DNA of 64,000 nucleotides, from the NCBI GenBank assembly GCA_947500035.1, contig CANMQP010000005.1, positions 964,365 through 1,028,364 of the forward strand, read 5' to 3'. A model generated the notes under the pieces. It was not told the DNA's origin. It saw only the letters and a list, made by a program, of their open reading frames with translations, and did no database searches. The number at the start of each line of letters is the position of its first letter. Position 1 is the stretch's first letter. Position numbers and translations under genes: made by a program. Positions 36,188 through 44,288 of the stretch are shown piece after piece. The stretch is from an uncultured Kiloniellaceae bacterium. Its GTDB lineage: Bacteria; Pseudomonadota; Alphaproteobacteria; Kiloniellales; Kiloniellaceae.

Positions 36188-36685
36188 ATGACAAATCACC
36201 CGAAAAACCCCTCTAAAGCTCTCTCTAAAGCCCCCTCAAAAGACAAGAGTGAACCGTTGCCCGGAAATACCACGCGTTCTGTTCTGCAGTCTGTCCTCGC
36301 TGCCCTGCGGCAAGGCCTCGCGAAGTACCGGCTCAGTCGTGCCCGGCGAAAAGCGCAAAAGGAGGCGCGCGATGCCTTCATGACCACTTTAGGCCTGGAC
36401 GACCGGATGCTGGAGGATATCGGTGTGACTCGTGAAGAGGCGCAATGGGCCGCCGGCCTGCCTCTTGAGATCAATGCCGCCCGGGCCCTGCACGCCAGAG
36501 CCCGCAGGCGCCGCCGGTGCCCGGCAGCGAAACCGGAGGGCACCAGCCCCTCTCTCGGCATCTCAAACGAGGATCTCTCGGCCGAACGGCTCATTGTGCC
36601 CCTCCAGGCTTCGATGGGTCCGCAAAGGGCAAGGCCATACAGGCTTTGGGCGCCGTCAGGGAGAGATTCAAGGCAAGTTGTCTGA
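36188..36685 (+). CDS. DUF1127-containing small basic protein
   Basis: This 165-residue protein is read from the ATG at 36188, preceded by GGAG six bases upstream. The N-terminal 40 residues are Lys/Ser/Pro-rich (NPSKALSKAPSKDKSE). The central part is a DUF1127 domain, with RKAQKEARDAFMTTLGLDDR then LEDIGVTREEA. The Arg-rich segment ARARRRRRC follows. DUF1127 proteins are short regulators, some of which bind RNA or act in phosphate, arginine or stress responses. The C-terminal 95 bp overlap the 3' end of the converging lipoprotein gene, an unusual arrangement; a shorter C-terminus is normal for the family. Confidence 0.75.
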   Translation: MTNHPKNPSKALSKAPSKDKSEPLPGNTTRSVLQSVLAALRQGLAKYRLSRARRKAQKEARDAFMTTLGLDDRMLEDIGVTREEAQWAAGLPLEINAARALHARARRRRRCPAAKPEGTSPSLGISNEDLSAERLIVPLQASMGPQRARPYRLWAPSGRDSRQVV

Positions 36686-37112
36686 CCGCCTCGGGCGGCC
36701 CCGACGCCATCAGCGCAGGGTTCCGGGGATCGCCCTGGGGCCGCTTCAAGGCCGCCCCATCCGGGATCTCAACCGTCTCATGTTCCAGCAAAAGGCAGAA
36801 CATGATGTGATGCCGGTCACGCGTCATCACCACCAGCTCCCAGGACCCATCGACCGCGGACTGCTTTTGCAGGATCAGGAATTCCTCGGACACCTGGTAG
36901 ACTGCTGGGTTGGAGAGAATGTCGTCCCTGAGAACCCGGGTGTCTCCGCTGTCGGGCATCGACCTGACATGATCGCGGATAACCCTGCCGAACGCGGTAT
37001 CTTCCATCTTGACCAGTTCGCCCTGGAAAAAAGGCGGCTTGGTGAACTTGTAGCATCCCGATAGCAGGACGCCTGCCAGCGCCAGCGTCATCGACAGCTT
37101 AAAGCTATTCAA
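36591..37112 (-). CDS. Lipoprotein, unknown
   Basis: This 173-residue protein is read from the TTG at 37112, preceded by GGGGACGGAG. This places a good lipoprotein signal at the N-terminus: LNSFKLSMTLALAGVLLSGC, with lipobox LSGC, so the mature protein is anchored in the envelope. The frame is open further upstream to 37208 but without a signal. No domain is recognised; MTRDRHHIMFCLLLEHE and three Cys are visible. Its 3' end overlaps the DUF1127 gene tail to tail by about 95 bp. Confidence 0.7.
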   Translation of the reverse strand: MNSFKLSMTLALAGVLLSGCYKFTKPPFFQGELVKMEDTAFGRVIRDHVRSMPDSGDTRVLRDDILSNPAVYQVSEEFLILQKQSAVDGSWELVVMTRDRHHIMFCLLLEHETVEIPDGAALKRPQGDPRNPALMASGPPEAVRQLALNLSLTAPKACMALPFADPSKPGGAQ

Positions 37113-37268
37113 CTCCGTCCCCTGTTCCAAAACGCGATACCTTGAGCGCGGTCGGCGTGCAGATCTCGCGAGGTTCAGGGACCTCGGCAGATTCTGGCGG
37201 CCGCGCACCCGTCCCCCGTTTGGAGAAAGGCGTCCATTAGTCGGTAGGCGAACGGAAAGGGTTCAAAA

Positions 37269-37601
37269 TTATTTTTCCATCAGAAACACCGGTTCGAGCT
37301 CCGCCCACCATTCGCCGTCACGGCGGCTCTCGAGCGGCGCCTGCATGGGGTTACAGATCGCCCACCATTCCCGGGTTTTCGGATCCTCCCCCATGCGCGC
37401 CATATCGGCGGCGTGATCTTCGCCGTGATACTCGTAGTATCCGAACAGCAGATTTTCCGGCTCGCGCAGAAAGATCGAGTAGTTCTGAATGTGACAGCGC
37501 CGGATCTGGGCCAGCACCTCGGGCCAGACATCCGCATGCAGCCGTTTGTACTCCGGAATATCCTCCGGGCGGATGCCGACGACAAATCCGTAGCGTTTCA
37601 T
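37269..37601 (-). CDS. L-rhamnose mutarotase family protein
   Basis: This 110-residue protein, read from MKRYGFVVGIRPED, matches the RhaM fold. Substrate-site residues visible are RLHADVWPEV (His and Trp), NYSIFL, and YYEYHGEDH with the catalytic His/Tyr, and EWWA near the C-terminus. RhaM interconverts rhamnose anomers, but no rhamnose genes are nearby and many homologues act on other sugars. The start has GGAGCAGG just before it; the frame opens 23 codons earlier. Confidence 0.85.
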   Translation of the reverse strand: MKRYGFVVGIRPEDIPEYKRLHADVWPEVLAQIRRCHIQNYSIFLREPENLLFGYYEYHGEDHAADMARMGEDPKTREWWAICNPMQAPLESRRDGEWWAELEPVFLMEK

Positions 37602-37679
37602 CTCCTGCTCCCTGATTCCGGGTTCCCGATGGGTGGTCCCCCGATGCGTGATTCCCGATGTATGGATCAAGGCGGAAGG

Positions 37680-38366
37680 CTACAGCGCCCGGGTCTTGCG
37701 CGCCACGACGAAACGGCTGATGGACTGGTCGGTGAAACTCCGGCTCTCGAGAATTTCGAAGCCCGCGTCACCTATGCAGCTCTCCGCCTCCGCGGAGGAC
37801 ATGGAACGGACATAGGGCGCCTTCTTCACCCACTGCATGACAGGGATCACCAATCGCATCAGCAGCCGGGCAAAGGGGCCGGCATTGGCCAGGCACACCG
37901 TCTTGGATATGAACAGCCCACCTGGTTTCAACAGCACCTTGATCCGCGCGAGCGTGCCGTCCCTGTCCTCCATCAGATGCAGAAAGTTAAAGGCCAGCAC
38001 AACGTCATAGCCTCCACTCTCAAGAACCTCATCGAAGGGCGTGGCCCGGACGAACTCGACATTCGCGGCCCCGTCCGCCTTGGCCTTTTCCTTCGCGATT
38101 TCAATCATCTCGCCGGAGATGTCGCTGGCGGTCATCTGCTCCACGTCGTCCGCCAGCAGCAAGGCCGTCATGCCCGAGCCGCAACCCAGCTCCAGCACCC
38201 GGTCGTCCGGCGACAGCCGGGCCCGCGTATGCTCAAGGGTCTCGTTGTAGGCAGTCATGTTCTTGATCGGCCGCTTTACATAGCGCCGTGCGACCTTATC
38301 CCAGAATTTCTGCGCAGCCTGCATGTCTGTTTCCGCGTTCCCGATGTTTACCGTCTCGATTTCCAC
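37680..38366 (-). CDS. Class I SAM-dependent methyltransferase
   Basis: This 228-residue enzyme has SAM motif I VLELGCGSGMTALLLADD (about 57-74), an acidic motif II (MTASDISGEM) and motif III (DVVLAFNFLHLMEDRDG), a layout seen in ubiquinone/menaquinone and small-molecule methyltransferases. The C-terminal helix region (ISKTVCLANAGPFARLLMRL) may touch the membrane. It is divergent from a LysR regulator and follows the RhaM gene by about 80 bp. The substrate is unknown. Confidence 0.88.
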   Translation of the reverse strand: MEIETVNIGNAETDMQAAQKFWDKVARRYVKRPIKNMTAYNETLEHTRARLSPDDRVLELGCGSGMTALLLADDVEQMTASDISGEMIEIAKEKAKADGAANVEFVRATPFDEVLESGGYDVVLAFNFLHLMEDRDGTLARIKVLLKPGGLFISKTVCLANAGPFARLLMRLVIPVMQWVKKAPYVRSMSSAEAESCIGDAGFEILESRSFTDQSISRFVVARKTRAL

Positions 38367-38484
38367 CCCTCTCTACCCATGCGGCGATAAAAGATATAGC
38401 CTTTAAATATGCAGCTTACTTATACGTTTTTGCATGGACCGATATCCGCGATGCCTCGGATACGACGAAGGCTTGGAGCCTGCC

Positions 38485-38535
38485 ATGAACTGGAGCCTTG
38501 GATGAACTGGAAACTGGGATGAACTGGAACAGCAT
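38485..38535. repeat. 17-bp tandem repeat carrying three ATG codons
   Basis: ATGAACTGGAGCCTTGG (38485), ATGAACTGGAAACTGGG (38502) and ATGAACTGGAACAGC (38519) are consecutive imperfect copies. Each begins with an ATG and, because the unit is 17 bp, each ATG lies in a different reading frame. Only the third opens the LysR gene; the first two would end quickly in short frames. They could act as upstream initiation sites. Confidence 0.85.
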
Positions 38536-39403
38536 CTCCTTCGACTGGAACCAGGCCCGGGCTTTCCTCGCCACCGCCGAGGAAGGCTCGCTCTCCGCCG
38601 CCGCCCGCGCGCTGGGACAGACCCAGCCGACCCTGGGCCGCCAGGTTGCCGCGCTGGAAGCCGAATTGGGTGTAATCCTCTTCGAGCGGATCGGCCGCAA
38701 TCTCTCCCTCACGCCCTCCGGCCTGGAACTGCTCGACCATGTCCGTGCCATGGGCGAGGCCGCCGGGCGGATCTCCATGACCGCGTCGGGCCAGTCTCAA
38801 TCGATCGAAGGCCAGGTCTGCATCTCCGCCAGTGACGCCATGGCGGCGTATCTCCTGCCCGCCGTGCTCAAGCGCCTGCGTGACCGCGCGCCGAAGATCG
38901 AGATCGAAGTGGTCTCCTCCAACGCACTCAGCGACCTGCGCCGCCGCGAGGCTGACATCGCCATCCGCCACGTGCGGCCCGAACAGCCGGACCTGATCGC
39001 CAAGCTGATCCGCGAGACCAATGCCTACCTCTATGCTTCAAGCGAATTTCTGGAAGCGCACGGCCGCCCGACCAGGCCCGAGGCACTGACGGATCTCGAC
39101 TTCATCGGCTTCGGCCAGGCCGACCGCCTGATCGCCGCCCTCAACGGCGCGGGCCTCACCCTCACCCGCCGCAATTTCAGGGTCGGCTCGGAAAGCGGCG
39201 TGGTCGGCTGGGAACTGGTGAAACACGGTCTGGGCATCGGCATCATGGCCGAGGAAATCGCCGCCCTCACTCCAGGTATCGAACGAGTCCTGCCCGACCT
39301 GCCGCCCTTCACCTTCCCGATCTGGCTGACCACCCACCGCGAACTGCGCAGCAGCCGGCGCATCCGGGTGGTGTTCGATTTATTGGAGGAGGTTTTGGGG
39401 TGA
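38519..39403 (+). CDS. LysR family transcriptional regulator
   Basis: This protein of about 294 residues is read from the ATG at 38519 (MNWNSISFDWNQARAFL). The helix-turn-helix (LATAEEGSLSAAARALGQTQ, TLGRQVAALEAELGVILFER) is intact, followed by a complete effector domain. It is divergent from the methyltransferase gene and probably acts there. The start lies in a 17-bp repeat with three ATGs, and the third is the only one in frame. The regulator's ligand is unknown. Confidence 0.93.
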   Translation: MNWNSISFDWNQARAFLATAEEGSLSAAARALGQTQPTLGRQVAALEAELGVILFERIGRNLSLTPSGLELLDHVRAMGEAAGRISMTASGQSQSIEGQVCISASDAMAAYLLPAVLKRLRDRAPKIEIEVVSSNALSDLRRREADIAIRHVRPEQPDLIAKLIRETNAYLYASSEFLEAHGRPTRPEALTDLDFIGFGQADRLIAALNGAGLTLTRRNFRVGSESGVVGWELVKHGLGIGIMAEEIAALTPGIERVLPDLPPFTFPIWLTTHRELRSSRRIRVVFDLLEEVLG

Positions 39404-39499
39404 GGAAAGAATTTACCCACCGCCCAAGCTTTTCATAGGCAACAAGTTCGTTCGTAAGTGACGCGGCTTGCGGCACAGCTATTCGAGTGGAGGATAAAG

Positions 39500-40066
39500 G
39501 TGATTTTATTGCTTCTAGGCGTAATCCTGTGGAGTGCTGTCCATTTCCTCCCGAGCCTGGGTCCGGGTTTGAAAACCCGGCTCATCGGAAAGTTTGGCAA
39601 GAAGAACTATAGGATTCTCTTTGCCCTTCTGGTGGTCACATCGATTCTTCTGATGATCTTCGGGTGGCGTTCGAGCGATCCCCGCTTCCTCTATGCCCTC
39701 GGCTCCTGGACCAGTCCCGTGACCACGCTGCTCGTGCTTTGCGCCTTCATTCTCATGGGAGCTACAAATTATCCGACCCGGATCAAGCGCTTCATACGGC
39801 ATCCGCAGCTCTCCGGACTGGCGGTCTGGGCCATCGCCCACCTGATCTCCAACGGCGACAGCCGTTCGCTGATCCTCTTCGGCGGTCTGGGGCTTTGGGC
39901 GCTGGCTGAGATTTTCCTGATCTCGGCCCGCGAGGGCACCTGGATCAAGCCGGAGGCGCCGAGCCTAACCGTCGAATTACGAGGTCTGGCAATCAGCTTC
40001 GTGATCTTCTTCGCCGCCATGGCGCTCCACCCCTGGTTCGCCGGCGTGCCGGTGATCGCGCGTTAG
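39500..40066 (+). CDS. NnrU family integral membrane protein
   Basis: This 188-residue protein is read from the GTG at 39500, preceded by GGAGGATAAAG, an ideal ribosome site; the frame is open 14 codons further upstream. It has five or six hydrophobic segments (VILLLLGVILWSAVHF, ILFALLVVTSILLMIF, LVLCAFILMG, LSGLAVWAIAHL). The family is near nitrite/nitric-oxide genes in some denitrifiers but is widespread in Alphaproteobacteria without denitrification, and no such genes are here. It is adjacent to but not obviously part of the LysR unit. Confidence 0.88.
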   Translation: MILLLLGVILWSAVHFLPSLGPGLKTRLIGKFGKKNYRILFALLVVTSILLMIFGWRSSDPRFLYALGSWTSPVTTLLVLCAFILMGATNYPTRIKRFIRHPQLSGLAVWAIAHLISNGDSRSLILFGGLGLWALAEIFLISAREGTWIKPEAPSLTVELRGLAISFVIFFAAMALHPWFAGVPVIAR

Positions 40067-40197
40067 GGCTGTTGCGGGGGCGGCCTCTGCGTCGGCACCG
40101 ATGGCTTCGCCCTCCGCAACCGCTCTTTACCCGATCGGGGTGAGGTCTCCACTGCCTCATGTCAAAACCGGGGGCCCCCAGAGCTGAGCTCCCACTG

Positions 40198-41172
40198 TCA
40201 GTTTCGTTGCTGACGGGTTCCCGTCGTCAGACCGCCGCCGCTATTGAACAAGCAGGCCGTCATGCTTCGCCAGGGCGTGGAAACCTTATGTCCGAGCACG
40301 GTCACCAGATACTTGCGCTGGGTCGGCTGGTTCAAGCTGTACTTCTTCTGCCACTTACCGATACCGTCCGCACCAAAATTTACCGTGACTTTCTGGTTCA
40401 TGCCGTTGTCCCGGGTCAGCAGAAACTCGGTCTTCCCGGCTTTGTTGGCCTTGAGCGTGACCTTGAGCCAGGCTTCGACCGGACAGCTCTGCGGGTTGCC
40501 CTTGTAAGTGACGCTGACATCCGCGCTCTTTACCTCGAAAGGCGCCGCCTTGCAGACCACGCGGGCGGATAGGGGTTTGATGTCTTGAGAATAGTTGTAG
40601 GTATAGCTGATGTGCTTGAGATGAGTGTGATCGCTCCAGACACCGCCCGGGCTGCCGGCATAGTCCTTGTTGCCGAGAGCAAAGACCGGCCAGAGAGTCA
40701 GCTTGATGGATTTTACGACTTTCTTGGCGGGGTTCCCATGGGTTTCGCAGACCTTACGAGCCTTCCCGGCAAGCGGCTTCAAGTGCTGCCAGGTGATTTG
40801 GCTCTGAAGAGTCTTGTCCAACGACTTCAGATGAAGAGGCGCAGCCCCGGTCTTGTAAAGAGTCGACCGTCCTCCTGAGTCGAGGTACAGAGCTATCACT
40901 TTGTAGCCGTGGATGCGAACGTATCGCTTATCGCGCTTTGCTTTGATACGGAAACGGAAGCCGACTGAACCCTTTTGCTCGAAGATCCATGCACCATTCT
41001 TCGGCGTGAAGACAAAGGTCGGCAATTCGCTCAAGTTCGAAACCTGCGGAATCAGGGCAACGTCTTTCGCATGGTAGGGCTTCGAAGCTTGAGAGTTGGT
41101 GCTCAAGGCCATAATGCTGCCAGCGATTAAAACAGCTGGAAGCACGGCTCCAGGAAATTTCAGTATGGGCAT
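40198..41172 (-). CDS. Exported hypothetical protein
   Basis: This 324-residue protein has a signal peptide (MPILKFPGAVLPAVLIAGSI, MALSTNSQA) and a mature beta-rich domain with eight or more Lys-rich turns. Four Cys (RKVCETHGN, ARVVCKAAP, PQSCPVEAW, MTACLFNSG) suggest two disulfides. No domain is recognised. I placed the start at MPILKF because GGAGAG precedes it and it opens the signal peptide; the frame begins 21 codons earlier. It converges on no close gene: the NnrU gene ends 131 bp away. Confidence 0.65.
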   Translation of the reverse strand: MPILKFPGAVLPAVLIAGSIMALSTNSQASKPYHAKDVALIPQVSNLSELPTFVFTPKNGAWIFEQKGSVGFRFRIKAKRDKRYVRIHGYKVIALYLDSGGRSTLYKTGAAPLHLKSLDKTLQSQITWQHLKPLAGKARKVCETHGNPAKKVVKSIKLTLWPVFALGNKDYAGSPGGVWSDHTHLKHISYTYNYSQDIKPLSARVVCKAAPFEVKSADVSVTYKGNPQSCPVEAWLKVTLKANKAGKTEFLLTRDNGMNQKVTVNFGADGIGKWQKKYSLNQPTQRKYLVTVLGHKVSTPWRSMTACLFNSGGGLTTGTRQQRN

Positions 41173-41404
41173 GATCTCTCCAGATGCGAATAGGGTCTCA
41201 GACTGATGCCGCGCGGCGAACGGCGGCACAGGCAACAGTTCTTAGACGCTGCTGCGATCCGGAGTGTTTAAAATTTCTTTTGTCGGAGCGGCCCCGCATA
41301 CAGGCGCGCTTTGGTGGGTACAGAACCCTGGCGCATATGCAATCCCGATGAGGCATCTGCGTCCGATCGGCGGCCCTTCGCCTGAACCGGCTTCTCGAAG
41401 AACC

Positions 41405-42670
41405 TCAGATCGCGCGTTCGCCCGGTCCCCGGTACTCGAGATACTTGCGTTGGGTAGCAATATGGTCCGCGATGTGCTTCGCGTCGTGCCACACACCCCA
41501 GATGAAGGTGGAGCCCCGCCGCGACTGCCAGGGCAGTCCCAGGAAATAGACCCCCGGCTCCAAGGAAACGCCGCGCTGGTGCCGCGGTTTGCCGGCTTCG
41601 TCGAAGGCGTCGACCTGCAGCCAGCCGAAGTCCTGCCGGAAACCGGTCGCCCAGATGACCGAAGTCACGCCCGCCGCCGCCAGATCCAGTTGCCGGATCG
41701 GGTGGGTCAGGCAGTCCGGGTCCGGCCAGGCCGCGCGGGCTTCCGATTCTTCCGGCAACCCGATCCCGGTCCGCGCCACATAGGCGTCGGCGGCATCCAG
41801 CATGCCCAGGTAACTCGCGTCGCCCTTCGCGAGGTTTTCTTCCAGGTCACCGGCGAAGCTTAGGACACCGTCCCGGTAACCTTCGGTCAGCCCCAAAAGC
41901 GTCAGGCCTTCCGCCGCCAGCCTTCGGAAGTCGATGGTCCGGCCGCCGTAGGCGCCGCTGACGGCAATCGTCACATGCTCCGTCCCCGGTCCCGGCGCCT
42001 CGATATCCCACAGGCCGAGCACCCCAAGCCACCAGACAAAGTCGCGCCCCCGATAGACGCGCGGCGGCCGCTCATGCGGCCCCACCGAGAGATAGACCTC
42101 CCTGCCCGCCCGCCTGAGCTCATCCGCGATCTGCGTCCCCGACGAGCCCGCGCCAACGATCAGAACCGCGCCATCGGGCAGTGCCTCGGGATTGCGGTAG
42201 TGGAAGGAATGCAGCTGCGTCACACCCGCATCCTCGGGAAGGATGGGCGGAATCACCGGATGCTGAAAGGCTCCGGTCGCCGCCACGATGTTCCGCGCTT
42301 CGATCAGTCCTTCCGAGGTCTCGACCCGAAACAGCCCCCGCCCCTCGGCCCGCTCGGCCCTGAGCACCTCGACCCCGGTGCGGATCGGCGCGCCGACCAT
42401 CCTTGCGTAGTCCGTCAGGTAATCCGCCACCCGCTCCTTGCCGGGAAAGCCATCCGGCTCCTCCCCCTCGAATTCCAGGTTCGGAAAGCGGTCATGCCAC
42501 GCCGGACCGTTGGCCACCAGCGAGTCCCAGCGCCCCGACCGCCAGGCTTCGGCGACCCGGTTCTTCTCCAGGATCAAGTGCGGCACTGCGTTGTTGCCCA
42601 GATGCTCGCTCAAGGCAATCCCAGCCTGCCCCGCGCCCACCACGAGCGTATCGATTTTTTCCGCTGACAT
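41405..42670 (-). CDS. Flavin-containing monooxygenase-like oxidoreductase
   Basis: This 421-residue enzyme has two dinucleotide-binding motifs: an FAD site (VVGAGQAGIALSEHL, 10-24) and an NADPH site (LIVGAGSSGTQIADEL, about 173-188). The central region has NGPAWHDRFPNLEF. This two-site layout belongs to the class B/FMO group, many members of which oxidise soft nucleophiles or act as YUCCA/CzcO-type enzymes. Without neighbours of a pathway, the substrate is unknown. The 126-bp gap before the next gene holds a repeat shared with 43479-43513. Confidence 0.9.
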   Translation of the reverse strand: MSAEKIDTLVVGAGQAGIALSEHLGNNAVPHLILEKNRVAEAWRSGRWDSLVANGPAWHDRFPNLEFEGEEPDGFPGKERVADYLTDYARMVGAPIRTGVEVLRAERAEGRGLFRVETSEGLIEARNIVAATGAFQHPVIPPILPEDAGVTQLHSFHYRNPEALPDGAVLIVGAGSSGTQIADELRRAGREVYLSVGPHERPPRVYRGRDFVWWLGVLGLWDIEAPGPGTEHVTIAVSGAYGGRTIDFRRLAAEGLTLLGLTEGYRDGVLSFAGDLEENLAKGDASYLGMLDAADAYVARTGIGLPEESEARAAWPDPDCLTHPIRQLDLAAAGVTSVIWATGFRQDFGWLQVDAFDEAGKPRHQRGVSLEPGVYFLGLPWQSRRGSTFIWGVWHDAKHIADHIATQRKYLEYRGPGERAI

Positions 42671-42750
42671 ATCTAAAGGCCCCTCAGCCGCCGCGCTTCC
42701 ATCAAAAGATGATCCGGTCTGGGGCTTACAGTAACGCCCCCCCGTAAGAT

Positions 42751-42785
42751 CGGAAAATACACATTCGAAAAGCTTTGCTTCGCTT
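42751..42785. repeat. 35-bp direct repeat, copy 1
   Basis: It begins CGGAAAATACACATTCG and ends AGCTTTGCTTCGCTT. A second copy with two differences lies at 43479-43513. The two copies flank the YcxB-like gene at a distance of 728 bp, which suggests a transposition or recombination footprint or a shared regulatory element. Confidence 0.85.
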
Positions 42786-42913
42786 CAGGCTAAGCGGTGA
42801 TGGTCTTGACCAACATGATCGCGCATTGGGGATCACTCTGTTCCGCGCGCTTCGCTTGGGTTACAACCTCCCCGGTCAGACAGTCCCACAACCAGCTTGA
42901 GCAGCTTCAAAGA

Positions 42914-43450
42914 ATGACCCAAGAGATCGCCTTCAACATCGCCCGCGTCGAACCAGCTCTCTACTGGAAGGCTACGAAGGCCGCCGTGAGAGTAAGAGGC
43001 AAGGATAAGTCCCGGCAGTGGATATGGAAGGTCGCAGCTTGGTTTGCGCTTGTGTTCTTGCTGACACTGCTCATGCGATTGGATGTCGTGCGAGAGGCGG
43101 AAAGAGCGGTAGTGGTCGGCGCATTTATAGCGGGCTGCGTCGTAACCGCAGCTATTCAACTTGGCAACGCATGGCTGTTGCGGGCGCGATTAAAATCCTC
43201 TCTGGAGCAAACGCAAAGCCTTCATGGTTCCCTTTCGGTCGAATTTGGGCCAGAGGGTTGCGTCTTTAACTCCGCGGTCTCACACAGCACCCTCAAATGG
43301 CGGGCCGTCGACGAAATTCTTGATCTCAGGACGGGTACGGGCCTGCGTTCGGGACTCCTCGTCTATCCGCTACCGAACGAGGCGCTTCCGGATGGGATGT
43401 CCCCTCCGGATTTCCGACAAAACCTGGAAGAATGGCGCGCGGCATCCTGA
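42914..43450 (+). CDS. YcxB-like membrane protein
   Basis: This 178-residue protein has two close membrane helices in its first half (VAAWFALVFLLTLLMRL and AVVVGAFIAGCVVTAAIQLG) and a soluble C-terminal part (LSVEFGPEGCVFNSAVSHST, LKWRAVDEILDL, GLLVYPLPNEALPDG). This layout matches the YcxB family of bacterial membrane proteins of unknown role. I placed the start at MTQEIAFNIAR; the frame is open to 42797. It lies between two copies of a 35-bp direct repeat. Confidence 0.75.
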   Translation: MTQEIAFNIARVEPALYWKATKAAVRVRGKDKSRQWIWKVAAWFALVFLLTLLMRLDVVREAERAVVVGAFIAGCVVTAAIQLGNAWLLRARLKSSLEQTQSLHGSLSVEFGPEGCVFNSAVSHSTLKWRAVDEILDLRTGTGLRSGLLVYPLPNEALPDGMSPPDFRQNLEEWRAAS

Positions 43451-43478
43451 ACCCGTTCAGGCACAGTCATAGCGAGCC

Positions 43479-43513
43479 CGGAAAATACGCATTTGAAAAG
43501 CTTTGCTTCGCTT
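43479..43513. repeat. 35-bp direct repeat, copy 2
   Basis: This copy begins CGGAAAATACGCATTTG and matches 42751-42785 at 33 of 35 positions in the same orientation. It lies between the YcxB-like gene and the toxin-antitoxin promoter. Confidence 0.85.
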
Positions 43514-43601
43514 GAGACAAAGTTTTGAAGGTTGGTAAGGCCGCGACGCAACTCTGCAGCCTCAAAAAGCCGCGCGACGCTCGGGTCGACATCCGCATCT
43601 C

Positions 43602-43632
43602 TTGACACATTGTGCAACATTGTTGAACAATG
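43602..43632 (+). promoter_or_regulatory. Promoter and operator of the toxin-antitoxin pair
   Basis: A TTGACA hexamer lies at 43602-43607, followed after 10 bases by the perfect palindrome CATTGTT-G-AACAATG (43618-43632), which would sit at or just upstream of the -10 region. A preceding ACATTGT gives a direct half-repeat. This is the usual layout for antitoxin autorepression, in which the antitoxin, alone or with the toxin, blocks its own promoter. Confidence 0.6.
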
Positions 43633-43663
43633 CAAGCCTGATTAATACGAACGTGAGGCGGCA

Positions 43664-43960
43664 ATGCCAGAATCAACCATGGGCGTTCGCCTAGGCGAAG
43701 AAACCCAGAGCCGTCTGGAAGCCCTCGGCAGAGCGCGGGACAGATCGCCCCATTACCTGATGAAAGCGGCGATTGAACGCTTTCTGGACGCCGAGGAAGC
43801 GCTTGAGGAAGAGCGCCAACTAGTGACGTCCCGCTGGGAGAAATACAAACTCACCGGAGAAACGCTCGATCATGCCGATGTAAAGGCTTGGGCGGACGGG
43901 CTCGACGACTCCTTATCTAGCGATCCGGAGAGCGGCGACACGAGAGCCGATTCCGTCTGA
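43664..43960 (+). CDS. Ribbon-helix-helix antitoxin (ParD/CopG-like)
   Basis: This 98-residue protein has a short ribbon-helix-helix N-terminus (GVRLGEETQSRLEALGRARD, YLMKAAIERFLDAEE), which binds the operator palindrome upstream. The acidic C-terminal half (LDHADVKAWADGLDDSLS) should wrap the toxin. A ribosome site GAGGCGG precedes the ATG. Its stop codon overlaps the toxin start by one base (TGATG), the typical arrangement for a type II antitoxin-toxin pair. Confidence 0.9.
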   Translation: MPESTMGVRLGEETQSRLEALGRARDRSPHYLMKAAIERFLDAEEALEEERQLVTSRWEKYKLTGETLDHADVKAWADGLDDSLSSDPESGDTRADSV

Positions 43961-44244
43961 TGGCCGAGGTCAGATGGCTCCCCGACGCTCTGGGAGACCT
44001 CAAGCGCCTTCATGCTTTCATCGATCCGCATAGTCCGAACGCAGCCGCCCGCGCCGTCAAGACCCTGATCGCCGCGGCCGAGACCCTTGCAGCTTTCCCG
44101 GAACGGGGCCGCCCCTGGGATTTGGAAATGGACTATCGAGAATTGCCCGTCCGTTTCGGCGCACGCGGCTACGTCATTCGCTACCGCGTCTTCGAGGGTC
44201 AAGTCTTCGTTGTGCGCGTTTGGCACGCCCTGGAGGAGCGGTAA
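43960..44244 (+). CDS. RelE/ParE family toxin
   Basis: This 94-residue protein has the ParE/RelE fold signature: VRWLPDALGDLKRLHAFID at the N-terminus, AFPERGRPW, then RELPVRFGARGYVIRYRVFEGQVFVVRVWHALEER. Family members either block gyrase (ParE) or cleave ribosome-bound mRNA (RelE); the type cannot be told from sequence alone. It is translationally coupled to the antitoxin by the one-base overlap. It has no signal peptide and acts in the cytosol. Confidence 0.9.
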   Translation: MAEVRWLPDALGDLKRLHAFIDPHSPNAAARAVKTLIAAAETLAAFPERGRPWDLEMDYRELPVRFGARGYVIRYRVFEGQVFVVRVWHALEER

Positions 44245-44288
44245 GCAGGGCCTTTGGTCAGGTATTTGGACATGAAAGCGCGGCACGC

